64,000 nucleotides of DNA from Paraescarpia echinospica (taxonomy: Eukaryota > Annelida > Polychaeta > Sabellida > Siboglinidae), in the NCBI GenBank assembly GCA_020002185.1, contig CM034541.1, forward strand, positions 46,263,793 through 46,327,792. The letters are read 5' to 3'. The notes beneath the pieces were generated by a model. The model saw only the letters and a list, made by a program, of their open reading frames with translations, had not been told where the DNA came from and did not search any database. Positions 10,998 to 22,316 of the stretch are shown in pieces. The translations under genes were made by a program, and so were the position numbers. Position 1 is the stretch's first letter. Each line of letters begins with the position of its first letter.

Positions 10998-11447
10998 CTA
11001 CGAGAAATATAACTTTTGTTACGAATCATTCACATTGGTCATTTACTATATCTGACAGCAAATACGCATCCACGCAGTACGCACAGTTTCAGAATCATGA
11101 CTTTCTTTTGAAGTGTTTGTAATTGTTGATTGAATGCATATGGAAATTCTAGACACCGGTGTCACGGGCCCATAATAGGCAAAGCGCATTTGATCTGCTG
11201 TGACGAGACGCTTTTGACACTTGTGCTGAGACTCATCAGAAAACGATAACCCATATTCCGTAATGAGGCGTCACTGTTTCCCTCGACCAGTTTAGGAATA
11301 CTACAGTTGTCTAGTAAACATTGTATCGAACAAGTAATTGTGCTGATTAATGGAGCAGCAATTCAAGAAGAAAGTGTTTATTGAACGCAACAAACAAACA
11401 CACAACGAATCACTTTATTATCCACGTGATACATTCAGACTACTCAC

Positions 11448-11570
11448 TAGTGCATGATCTGTTCTTTGTGTCGAGAGTGTAGCCTATCCAACATGTACAC
11501 CTGTAGCTACCGACCGTGTTCATACACAAGTGCTGACACCCGCTGGTTCTCATCTCACACTCGTTTATAT
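11448..11570 (-). CDS. Gene A exon: calcium-binding EGF domain
   Basis: 123 nt, acceptor TTTTCAG before ATATAAACG, donor GTGAGT, phase 1-1. The product reads INECEMRTSGCQHLCM, NTVGSYRCTCWIGY, TLDTKNRSCT, with all six cysteines and the N-x4-Y-x-C signature (NTVGSYRC) typical of calcium-binding EGF modules. These modules form extracellular rods in receptors and matrix proteins. Confidence 0.87.
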
Positions 11571-12246
11571 CTGAAAACAAACGATGACAATTCCATTATG
11601 GCCTAACTGTAACATGTTCAAATATATATATAAAAACATAAAGTTTCAAAAAAATATCGCCGAGGTGGGCTGAAATAGCCCCAAAATACTTTGGTGTTCA
11701 ACGATTCCAATTTTCCTATGTTTAACACAACAACCTTCCTCTTACAAATTGTCACGCTGGCTCATTCTGGGCAAAGGAACATACCGTCTCGCTTTAAATA
11801 GCATTTATATATTGATCGAGAGTCGACATCAACAAAAATAAGAAATATGCCTGTCTTGGCGAAGTCTTATCGTTGACGTTATCCGCTTACATCATACAAC
11901 AGCGTTCACCTTGTAATTTACTTACTTTGAAGTGCGATGTTGGACCTGGGTGTGATGGGAGGTGTGAAGTTGGTCCCCAAAACAGGGGTTTATCTGCCAC
12001 ACCCCTAGCTAATACCCTATACAATGTGTTTTGTAGAAATACAATAGCAATACCAATAATGCAAGTAGAATTCCTGCCGCCAGAATACGACTAGACAAGC
12101 CTTTTTAGAAATGTATGTAATAATTACAATGGAACTTACTTTAAATGTTTACGAAGGGTTTAACTGTCCACTGGAACAATAACTAGTAAAGAGTTTAATG
12201 GGAATATGGGAACGTTTTTAAACAGTAATTTATGATGAGCGACTAC

Positions 12247-12381
12247 CGTTGCAGGTGCGTCCGTCCGTGTGTAGTTGGTATCCCGGCCCACACTCGCACC
12301 TGTAGCTCCCGATTGTGTTCACGCATGACTGGTCACATCCGTGGTTCGTCGTCAGGCATTCGTTGACATCCGCGCTAGATT
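12247..12381 (-). CDS. Gene A exon: calcium-binding EGF domain (duplicated exon)
   Basis: 135 nt, phase 1-1, acceptor TTTCAG, donor GTAGTC. It encodes [44 protein letters not shown]. Gene B's exon at 52870-53004 differs at only a couple of residues (NHGC/THGC, SYRC/SYMC). The five residues before DVNEC are an unusual extension shared by both copies. It is the first EGF exon after the Cys-rich exons. Confidence 0.88.
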
Positions 12382-12789
12382 CTGAAACATAACAGTGCTG
12401 CAGATGTATTTGGAGGCATAATTACACTTACATTAACATATGGTTTACTGTTTTTAAACCCCTTTCATAAAACGAAAGATCCGAATTCTGTACAAGCTGT
12501 AGCAATACGATTTCTTTTGTTTAACATCTGAAAAGAATTCGTAAAATCATTGTTGTAGAAAACACCACAATAAAGTTTCCCTATGTTGCATGCCACCAAC
12601 ACAATAAAGTAGTTGCGATATATGCGAGAATCCTGCTACAATTGCTAATTCCACACGAAGTTAACATATTAAAGTTTCAAATCACAACATGTAAGTCAAT
12701 GACTTCGTATTTACCAATTCAAACATTGTACGTTATCGTGTGTATTATAATTAAACCACTTTTAGACTTGTATTATAGTAAAACTTGTT

Positions 12790-13430
12790 CCGAGGTCCAG
12801 CAGAAACTGGATGTACAGAAGGCAGGAAATCAACTGCATGTGGCGTTGACAGATCGTAACACGATTCTACTTCTACTGGAGATGGAGCGAGGTTGTGCGG
12901 ACACAGACGAAGTGAAATCATGTCTTCTGTTCAGATGAGTCCCGTTTTTGGGTGTCCAGTTCAGATGACCATATAGGATTGAGGCGATACAAGATATACT
13001 GCATGACAAATGGAATAAACCGAGCGTCATGGTGTGGGCTAGTTACCATATCTACCAGTGCATGGAAGGAACTTATCACCATCGTCGGCGGCAACCAATA
13101 CGACAAGACCAGAAATACGGATATGCAATTCTTATTCCTGAACTGGTATCATCCGTGCGCCAACGTGTGAATCCGCGCCTGTTCCAGCAGAACGATTATC
13201 TCATGTGGCATGATTTGTATAAAGGTAGCTGCAGTTCATATTATATAATGGCCTGGCCTTAGTCCGGCCTTGTCTCGCATCGAATATGCCTGGGATTAAT
13301 TGTGGATCCGGCTTAATCAGCGACAACAACAGCCGACCAATATCCATCATCTCACAGTTAATATACGCTTGTAGACGAATGGAGAACCGTGTAGTTGTAT
13401 CGACTGCAGACACTCACACGATAAATGTGA
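12790..13430 (+). pseudogene. Tc1/mariner-type transposase relic
   Basis: Conceptual plus-strand blocks with several frameshifts: FSDESRFWVSSSDDHI, then GINR and VMVWASYHIY-type text, VNPRLFQQNDY, and a WP-LSP-LSRIEY region. These correspond to the D-E-S-R-F, V-M-V-W-G, L-F-Q-Q-D-N and W-P-x-x-S-P-D-L blocks of Tc1-like DDE transposases. N-terminal DNA-binding sequence is not recognisable and no terminal repeats were found. It lies in an intron of gene A in antisense orientation and was duplicated with it (see 54420-54930). Confidence 0.75.
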
Positions 13431-13760
13431 TACAAAATCCGGACCTCTATTGTTGCCAGAGCGGCCACACATTACATCCTACTGAATACTATTTAAATTT
13501 GATGCAGAAGGTATCGTGTTCTACAAATAAATTATGCGATTTCTTATTTTAAGTATTATATAGAGCAAATGTGTACTTAAATAAATAACTTGTTTGTATA
13601 TTTATTTGTAACATTCTAAATGGTTGTTCGAAACTTGTATAAACAACATATTTATCACGTTTGCAAATGAAAACACATGATAAAATGTTGATAAAAATGG
13701 TATTACGATATTATAAAAATCTAAAACAATTAATGCATTTAACTGGCTCCTTGAACAAAC

Positions 13761-13864
13761 CGACGCATTCAGAGTTTCCGTTTTCTTCGTATCCTTTGCA
13801 ACATGCTTTTCTTTCAAAGAACGTATCTATGTGTACAACATAGCACGATAGTTCGGTGAAATTC
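13761..13864 (-). CDS. Gene A exon: EMI-like Cys-rich module, second part
   Basis: 104 nt, acceptor CTTTTAG, donor GTTTGT, phase 2 in and phase 1 out. It encodes NFTELSCYVVHIDTFFER followed by KACCKGYEENGNSECVG. The C-C-x-G-Y/F-x-E-x-G-x-x-C pattern resembles the C-terminal end of EMI domains in MEGF-type proteins. The phases fit both the upstream exon (14337-14459) and the EGF exon at 12381. The gene B copy at 55199-55302 is almost identical. EMI assignment is by motif resemblance only. Confidence 0.72.
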
Positions 13865-14201
13865 CTAAAAGCAAACATTTTCAACTATGTATAATCACCG
13901 ATGTCTAATTGTGAAACAGTAATAAATAAATTATGTCAATTGCGTCAATTTGTAATTTGTTTCTAATATGATGTGTACCGCTAAAACACTTTTCTGAATA
14001 AAAATACATATATGTATCAGTGTAATATTTGTAGTAGCTATATTTGACATATAACCAGCATTCAAAATGACATAACAATTTGGGTTCATTATATGTTGAC
14101 TCTCCCAATTTGTGTTAACGAGAAACACCCGCTCTTAGTGTACGCACACGCACATACACGTACTCACAGACACGCACACGTACAAGCGCACGCACACGCA
14201 C

Positions 14202-14203
<2 letters not shown>

Positions 14204-14280
<77 letters not shown>
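14204..14280. repeat. (TC)n microsatellite
   Basis: Pure CT run flanked by CA-rich sequence. At the matching place in copy B a short CT run is followed by a long CA run (55859-55972). Confidence 0.97.
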
Positions 14281-14284
<4 letters not shown>

Positions 14285-14336
14285 CACACACACTCATGTT
14301 TAGTTCTTAACCACTCATACAGGTGGCGACACCTAC

Positions 14337-14459
14337 CCATCACAGTCGCTGCTCTGTTCGTGTATTTCGTCATGACAGTTACAACCAACACTGCAGCAGT
14401 ATCGCGTCTCGCATCTCTTCATTGTCACTTGGTAGTAATCACCCACTTTGCATACCTTT
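14337..14459 (-). CDS. Gene A exon: Cys-rich module, first part
   Basis: 123 nt, acceptor ATTGCAG, donor GTAGGT, phase 2-2. It encodes KVCKVGDYYQVTMKRCETRY, then CCSVGCNCHDEI and SSDCDG: eight cysteines, the last spliced close to the next exon. The paralogous exon 56017-56139 has only three or four residue changes (GCN/GCK, IHE/IYE, CDG/CNW), so purifying selection is likely. No signal-peptide exon for gene A was found upstream. I do not recognise the family with certainty; a VWC- or EMI-like fold is possible. Confidence 0.72.
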
Positions 14460-15312
14460 CTGCAATATAGAAATATTGTCATTTAGGTCATCTTAGTGAT
14501 GTCACCGGGGTATTTTTACAAAGCGTATTTCCACTTCGGAATAGTCCACAGGTGACACGTTGCATTAACAAACAAATAAATAAAATGAGAAGAACTTTGC
14601 ATACATGGAAACAGTATTTGTTTGGAAGGTATGCTTGAAAGGCTAATATAAAAAAACTTAACTGAAAGTCACATTTAACAGTGCAGAGTTCGAATAATAT
14701 CAAATCAATTATGTATACCGCGAATAAATGGCACGCTGAGACGCCTCTACATTCCTCTGTGGTAGTAGATTTAATGGAAAGCACCCCTTCCGCGAATCTC
14801 ACTCTTAACCACCCGAGAACGTGGCCTTCAACAGTTCAATCTATGCAACTTGTGAAAACTAACGTATACTTAGTATATTGCTCAAACGTGTTATACAACT
14901 GTGTATATGTTGGCGCAGTATTGAGCGGGAATAGTGGCTCAGGAATTCACTGCAGAACACAAGCTTCAACGAATGCGTGAACAGAATTTGAAGAGGTTAT
15001 AGGCTAAAAAAAGTGCTTAGGTTATGCATCACACGAGCTTACCTATACAGCCTTAGAGACCAGAACCAAGATAAGAAGAGAACGTCCATATTTGTTTTAC
15101 AATTATGACTACAAGGTGGGAAGAATGGCGGGTTTAAATTAGTAGGTAGGGGGAAACTGGGGAGTCGATGAAGAAGGTTGATGTGAACTCGTTTCGGGGG
15201 AAGCTGGCGAGGAGTTGATTACTGTGGAATGAAGGGAAGGGGATCAGCGAAGGAATGAAGCAGGTTGAGCTGAAACTGGAGCGATGAAAGGGAAGAGGAA
15301 GAACTGTGAGAC

Positions 15313-15390
15313 TTCGGCGATGTGACCAGCGCGTTGTGACCTCCGCGATGTGACCAGCGCGTTGTGACCTCCGCGATGTGACCATCGCCA
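15313..15390. repeat. 28-bp tandem repeat, about 2.7 units
   Basis: Units of CGCGATGTGACCAGCGCG followed by TTGTGACCTC. It begins right after the end of the segmental duplication homology and is absent from copy B. Confidence 0.85.
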
Positions 15391-15559
15391 AAATCAACAC
15401 AACATACGTTTGGTGTTGATGGTGTTTGACAGTTCCTAGTCACTCATCCGTGTCTACAAAAGCACACTGACTGAACACAGCGCCGTGTCACAATCCACGA
15501 GACTCGGTGAATGAGATAACAGGAGCGGCTGTGTGAATACATATCACACACAGTTCATT

Positions 15560-16666
15560 GACTCACTCACTCACTCACTCACTCACTCACTCACTCACTC
15601 ACTCACTCACTCACTCACTCACTCACTCACTCACTCACTCACTCACTCACTCACTCACTCACTCACTCACTCACTCACTCACTCACTCACTCACTCACTC
15701 ACTCACTCACTCACTCACTCACTCACTCACTCACTCACTCACTCACTCACTCACTCACTCACTCACTCACTCACTCACTCACTCACTCACTCACTCACTC
15801 ACTCACTCACTCACTCACTCACTCACTCACTCACTCCTCCTCACTCCTCATCACTCACTCACTCACTCCTCCCTCCCTCCTCCTCCTCCTCCTCCTCCAC
15901 TCACTCCATACTCCTCCTCCACTCCTCCTCCTCCTCCTCCTCCTCCACTCCTGCTCCTCCTCCTCCTCCTCCTCCTCCTCCTCCTCCTCCTCCTCCTCCT
16001 CCTCCACTCCTCCTCCTCCCTCCTCCCACTCACTCCTCACTCCTCCTCCTCCTCCTCACTCACTCACTCCTCCTCCTCCTCCTCCTCCTCACTCCTCCAC
16101 TCACTCACTCCTCACTCCTCCTCCTCCTCCTCCTCCTCCTCCTCCTCCTCCTCCTCCTCCTCCTCCTCCACTCATCCTCCTCCTCCTCACTCCGCTCCCT
16201 CACCCACCCTGCCACTCCTCCTCACCCCACCCACTCCTCCTCCTCACTCCTCCCTCCTCCTCCACCCACCCACCCACCCACTCCTCCCTCCTCCTCCTCC
16301 TCCTCCTCCTCTTTCCTCCTCCTCCTCCTCCTTCCTCCATCCTCCTCCTCCTCCTCCTCCTCCACTCCTCCTCCTCCTCCTCCCTCCTCCTCCCTCCTCC
16401 TCCTCACTCACTCACTCACTCCCTCCTCCTCCTCCTCCTCACTCCTCCTCCTCCTCCCACTCCTCCTCCTCCTCCCTCCTCCTCCTCCTCCACTCACTCC
16501 TCCTCCACTCCTCCTCACTCACTCCTCCTCCTCCTCCTCCTCCTCCTCCTCACTCCTCCTCCTCCCTCCACTCCTCCTCCTCCTCACTCACTCACTCACT
16601 CACTCACTCACTCACTCACTCACTCACTCACTCACTCACTCACTCACTCACTCACTCACTCACTCA
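15560..16666. repeat. TCAC / TCC compound satellite, 1.1 kb
   Basis: About 69 uninterrupted TCAC units (15560-15835), then about 750 bp of imperfect TCC with interspersed TCAC (15836-16582), then about 21 TCAC units (16583-16666). One strand is wholly pyrimidine or C/A-rich. The long frames rich in THSL and in Ser/Pro/Leu here are repeat artefacts, not genes. Confidence 0.97.
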
Positions 16667-16669
16667 GCT

Positions 16670-17690
16670 CATTATATATAATTGCAATGTGATATTTTCA
16701 TTTAATTTGCCGAAAGTGATCATATTCACAACGATGTTTTATGCATTATTGTTCGGATCTATGGAACCCCGACATCGATATTCCCATAACTGACTCGAAT
16801 TGGGAAACCATTAGTGTCGACAACCGCTTGGCACGCACGATGTCGAACTAAATGTCAATGCAAGCGCTTTTAATTTCCAAAATGGTGTTTTAAATATAAA
16901 AGTTGAGTGTGAAAATCGGTGACATAAGATATTAATTCCAATCACATTCAAATGTGGCATCGGAGGAAAATATTCCCTCAAGTCAGACCGACTAACCGCA
17001 CGGCAGGATACACTGCGACTATTAACCATTTGAGTCAATCCGCGGCGGATGCTTGGGCATTTACTTCCGTACGATCTTATGTTAAGTTTGCCCACTTGTG
17101 TGAGGTTGTAAACTAATTCAAACCTGAAGAGTGTTAGTAGACGATTATCAAATCATCTACTTGGAAACCCGATCATCGTTCTTGCTCGAGGAACCGACTT
17201 CCAGAACAGTTGAGTATATTTACGTGTGTAGTTTATTGTTCTTGCTCGTAGTGAAAATTCCGGAAATGTTAAGTGTACATACTTTTTAGTTTTTCATTCT
17301 TGTTCGTAGTGGCAACTCCGGAGAAGTTGACTTTACCTGCAACCATGTGTGATATATATTTGAACTGTTGTACTCCTGCTAACTTTACCTGTGACCATGT
17401 GTGACTTAAGTGAACATTTGTCAGCAGAGCATGAAGAAAAGGCCCGCAAATACGCAAGTGCCGAAATGCAAATTAGCATGTTGCAGGTAACGGGTATAAC
17501 GATCTTGCGACAAATAGCTAGCTCTTTGTGCAACACGGATTTTCAGCGTCATGACTGACGAAACGATTGACTTGTTAAACCACGAACAACTTGCAAGTTG
17601 CATAAGATGGGTACGCAATAAACTTCAGCCCCGCAAAGGTTTTAATGGTTTTCATAAATTATAATGTACTGATTTTTTTTAAACCGCAGC
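16670..17690. other. Non-coding stretch with weak short repeats
   Basis: A degenerate repeat of TTCTTGCTCG-like and ACCATGTGTG-like words lies at about 17175-17405. No gene was identified. Confidence 0.35.
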
Positions 17691-17699
17691 CTTGCTCAA

Positions 17700-19345
17700 T
17701 GATTGTTTAACAGGAATAATAATAATAATAATATTACTAATAATAATAATGTAATTTGTTTTGCGCCTAATTCCTTGAAAACCAAGATGAGAGGCGCAAC
17801 AATACAACAGGATTAGTTAATATCAGAATCGATAAGCCATACTAAAGTCGACAAAAGAGGGATCGATACGCCATGGAGCTAATGTGGATACGCAAGGTTA
17901 TTAAGGTACGTTAAATGACGGCCAAATTAAGTAATATTTTCAACTGATCTAGTACTAAAACTGAGCGTATTCCTGAGAGTTGGCGCAGCAACAGAAAATG
18001 CCCTAGTTTCAATATTAGTATTGACTCTAAGAACAAACAGTAAGTCAGAACTAGATGTTCGAAGCTGGATAGGCTTTATTACAGGATTAGGCAATGCATA
18101 TACATATATGTGCTGGTTGCTTGCATGGAAGTGTTTGGTAGGTAATGGTACAGATCTTAAAAAGTACGATATTGGACTGGAAGTCAGTGCAAATACTTCA
18201 GAAGAGGCACTGACAGAGAAAACCGCTGAGGCCGAGTCACAACCCTAGCTAAGCAATTCTGTACACGGTGTAAACTAATGAGATAGCCAACAAATAAATA
18301 ATTATTTAGAATTAGCAATCCTTAAGGGAAATATTGAGAAAGTGCAGTAGTCAAGCCTATTAGTAACAAATGCTGTTGCGATAGTTTTTGTAACAGAAGC
18401 AGGCAAATAACGGCGAATACGTTGTAAATCACGAATGTGATAATAACAGCAGCGACAAGTTAAAAAATATGCCGTCTAAAATTGAAATTATCATCAAAGA
18501 TAACTCCGACATTTCTTTTTGAAAGTGCAAGCGTAACATACTAGCTAAGACTAGGTGTGGGAAAAAAATTATTTTGTCACGCTGCCTCTCCGTACCAATA
18601 ATAAGAAAAACAATTTGTTCAGCATACCTATTAGCTAATAAGAAAATCTGTTTTATCAGCATTTATATTTAATCTACTCTCAGTCATCCAAACGAAAACG
18701 TCATTAACACAATTTCTGAGCGGATCTAAGGAGCAATTAGTACTAGACGTAAATAAAGAAATTTAAATATTGGTATCATCTGCATAAAGAAGATGATTTA
18801 GATTGTGACTGTTAATAACTGAGCACAGAAGTGTTGTGTAGAGAATGAAAAAGTAAAGGTCCGAGGGCAGAACCCTGGGGAACACCACATGAAATAGGGA
18901 GTGCAGATGAAAGACAATCCGCATTCCTCACTGTTTCATGCCTATGTATTAGATATGACAAAAACAACGTAACGTTATGCCGGATACATCATACCTTAAA
19001 GACAGACGATTTATTAGAATGACTTGATCAACTGTATCAATTGCAGCAGACAAATCTAGCAAGGTAAGCGCTGTTACTTTACCTTAATCCATATTTAACG
19101 TAATATCATCATGCACATATAAAAGGGCAGTTTCCGTCGAATGAAGATGCTTGTACGCAGATTGCAATTTATTAGAAAAGCCATTTGATTTAATATGAGA
19201 TCCAAGGCGTTTTCTACAACTTTTTTTTAAGTATCGTTGACAAGAAACTGAGATTGAAACAGGTTTATAATTCTTGAAGTTATCTTTAGGAATGAGAGGG
19301 AGACATGGCAAGCTGTGGAAATTGGAGACTGAATGATGTATCCTA
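17700..19345 (-). mobile_element. L2/CR1-like LINE, 3' half with tail
   Basis: Minus-strand order: IPKDNFKNYKPVS, LQSAYKHLHSTETALLYV, LLDLSAAIDTVD, HNLNHLLYADDTNI (catalytic YADD intact), ESRLNINADKT, then RVQNCLARVVT, LPVQYRTF and NIETRAFSVAAPTLRNTL. The element ends in GCGCAAAAC-type sequence and an (ATT)n tail at 17714-17752. These are diagnostic blocks of L2/CR1-group reverse transcriptases. Scattered stops and frameshifts show it is old. The endonuclease is missing (5' truncation). Confidence 0.85.
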
Positions 19346-19349
19346 ATGG

Positions 19350-19900
19350 AACTGGGAAATAGTACATCAAAATGACCAGAACTTAACAGTTTGCATATAG
19401 AAAAGTCATTGTCCCTTAAAGCAAATGGACTGGACAAGAAGAAAACACTCAAGACGAATAATGGAGACATCATTATTATGCAATAAATCGCATTCATTTG
19501 ACATATTTAAAACAAGACCTACATCTATACTGACAAATGGAAGAAACATCCGGTATATGTTGAATAGTGGCATATAACCATGTCCCACAAATAGCAAGCA
19601 ACTCTTAATATACCGAAATGTTACAAACCAACTTACCAAATCAGATGTTTATAACAACAGTAAGTCACCCATTTATTTTATGTGTCTACTCAACGTAGAA
19701 ATGCCGACTTTTAGAGCTTAATATATAATAATTTATTGTATATATCATTTAGATAATAAAAAGTAAGGAATATTAAGCCCAGAGTTAAGGCTAAAGCATA
19801 TGTGAAAATCGTGTTTACATTTACAAGGATAATAGTGTCTCGATTTTAACAATAAAGCCTAATTATTTAATTAGAAAATAATCCAGGCGTTAGCCAGGGA
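19350..19900. other. AT-rich spacer
   Basis: Between the L2-like LINE and the long-inverted-repeat element. Nothing recognised. Confidence 0.35.
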
Positions 19901-19902
19901 AG

Positions 19903-21215
19903 CGTGCATTTGGGTCCGCACGATGTTTTTTTCATTTTCGTGACCTTCTACACCTGTAGGTCAATAATCCAACGGGTGCCACCCAGGCACCCTTGAGCGT
20001 TTTTGTATAAACCCATTACTATGCAAATTACTCATCGTCATTAAAATAAATACTGTTTTCCTGAATATATCGAATAGTAGACATCCAAAATAATCAAAAT
20101 AAGGTGTCCAAGCTGATGTTTTCATGGTCTCTTGTTATTATTACGTCAGTGAACAAATCGTGGTATGCACATTTGTCACATGAATATGCAAATTAGCTCT
20201 GACCAATATAACCTCACGCTTTTCGTGTGTATCTCCTCAACAGGCAAGCGGTAGGTACTGCCTAACACACCAATTTAAATGCCCCCTCCCCGTAAGTGCA
20301 AAACGCTGAAATGTATACCTTTTGAAAGCACAAAATATCACCATCGCAATGAGGCCTGTCATAGAACTGCCAAGTGATGCGATAAACGTGACACCAAGGT
20401 CAAACAAGGTCACCGTCAAATGATAAATTTTCGAAATTGTGCGCTGCCGGATAAAAATGTCAATGATTGCATAAATACTTTATTTTAAAACAAGTGGGTA
20501 TGTCATATATTTTTGGAAAGCTTATTGTCACCCCGTCACAATGAGATACGGCATGGAGCTTTTACCCGGACGGAATAGTAAGTGTAGAGATAAGGTCAAA
20601 CAAAGTCACCGTGAAATTATGAATATTCGAACTTCTGCAATATGGCACACTTCATAAAGTTACAATAACTCTGTATCTGCTTCGTTTCTATGGACAAGTA
20701 ATACACATTATGAAAGAAAAATTTCTTCTCGTCAAAATGTGATATGACTTGGAGGTGTTAGTTGATGGAGTTTGTGTGGAGCGACGATCAAACAGTATCA
20801 CCGTCGAGTAATAATTGTTCGAAATTACGCCATCCCGTAAACGTTCTACAAAACCAATGGTGGCTTACACACGTTACCTATCTACTCATAGCCATGTCAT
20901 ATACCTTTGGAAATCCTACTATCTGCCCATAAAGGCGGGATACCAGTTTTCAAGTGGTGCAGTAAGTGTGGAGTGAAGGTCAAGCAAGTGCACCACCAAA
21001 TGATGAATGTTCAAAACTGCGCTATTCCGCAGACGTTGTGCAATTACAATGTTTGCATATCTACTTTGTCTACCTACACTAGGCCATGTTATGCATCTAT
21101 ATGTGTACTGTCTCCCCGTCAAACTGAGGCAAGTCATAGAGTTGTAAAATGGTGATCTAAATGAGGAGTGAAGGTTGAAAGTGAAGGTTGAAGGTCACTG
21201 TCAAAAGATGCATCA
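19903..21215 (+). repeat. Left inverted-repeat arm
   Basis: Contains GTCACC-marked subunits near 20397, 20603, 20786 and 20974 in plus orientation, mirrored in the right arm. Confidence 0.85.
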
Positions 21216-21238
21216 ACCAACGTCACCACGTTTGATGA

Positions 21239-21925
21239 GTGTGCAGACATTTTTGTTGTTCCACACATCATGAAGCACTTAATTCACTCCAACAATATTG
21301 GCGTCGACCGGGACACGTACCTCGCCAACAGGATCAAATAATCCACAAGAGAGAAGCTGGTAACGGGATTCTGAGGAAAGTAACACTGGACAACAATGTG
21401 CGAATAAACTGCAAATACTTTCATCGTGATGTTACCAACATACAGGAGCTATTTGCATTTCTCTCCATTAAAGTTGAAAAGCTCCACTATCTAGGTTGAA
21501 AGGAAGATTTTGACACTTCAGACACCTCAGCCGTCGTCACAATTATGACATGCTAGATCCAGTAAGACCTTGAAGAACCTGGCACGCAACTGTTGAGCCT
21601 TGTGCAAAATGCTTTGTGGAAATGGGATCAAAGCCATGCATGATTCGCGATGTGTTTCCGGTTGTTAGGAGTTAGGAGTTTGTCAAGTTTATATCCAGCT
21701 GTATACATTTGGATAGGCTTTTGGACAGGCAATAACGTTATTCATCATAATGGTAACGACATCTATCATGCTCTGGGAAAAGACCTGTCACGTCATTGCC
21801 AGTTGTCAATAGCATGGGAAACCCACATTTCATACCACAAAGGAACTATAGCATCCACACATCCATTTGGATCAGGATTCACGACACTTCAAATCCTGGA
21901 ACGCATCACCATTTCCTGTAAATAG
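21239..21925 (+). pseudogene. Central coding remnant of the long-TIR element
   Basis: Two pieces are readable: about 21239-21499 (containing HVPRQQDQIIHKREAGN) and 21650-21925, which reads WIGFWTGNNVIHHNGNDIYH, then HISYHKGTIASTHPFGSG and LQILERITISCK. Stops and frame changes break the region. The second part reads like a genuine protein C-terminus, not random sequence. I do not recognise the family and do not assign a transposase function. Confidence 0.4.
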
Positions 21926-22316
21926 AGTTGCAGCGTGCGTGGTCTCCGTTATCGAGGCAATGAAAAATAAATTATGTCAAAGGAATAATATCACTAAGAT
22001 ATCCCAATAACCCCGGATGCTATTTAGCAGTATAAGCTTTTATTTGGTTGACCAGTCAACTGATTCATCAGCAGACACCCACACCAGATGGCTGGGGTGG
22101 ACATAGGACGTGAAGAGGCTGTCATGTGCACAAGAACATAATCAGTTAATTAATACAAATATTTTGACACAATATTGAGTTTGTGACCCTCAAAATGACG
22201 TTCAAATTCAAAATTGAGGGTGGCATCCACCATCATCTATTTTCTCATCCCATGGGTGATGCAAACACGCCGTAGAAGAATAACATTACCTACAATCTGC
22301 GGAATTGCACGATTTC

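Larger units (their letters stand above)
12040..15302. repeat. Segmental duplication, copy A
   Basis: Colinear with 52660-56983 in the same orientation. Shared parts include intron sequence, three coding exons, a Tc1/mariner relic, a simple-repeat block and the region up to GGAAGAGGAAGA at 15302. Identity is high throughout. The length difference (3.26 vs 4.32 kb) is mostly the minisatellite expansions in the other copy. Confidence 0.93.

Noticed and set aside
15533..16793. Open frames of about 400 codons rich in THSL, Ser and Pro
   Set aside because: Pure TCAC/TCC satellite translation; no independent coding evidence.
16760..16800. CGATATTCCCA word shared with the end of the LINE at 8.55 kb
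   Set aside because: Only about 15 bases match and no flanking RT sequence is present; too little to call a LINE end.
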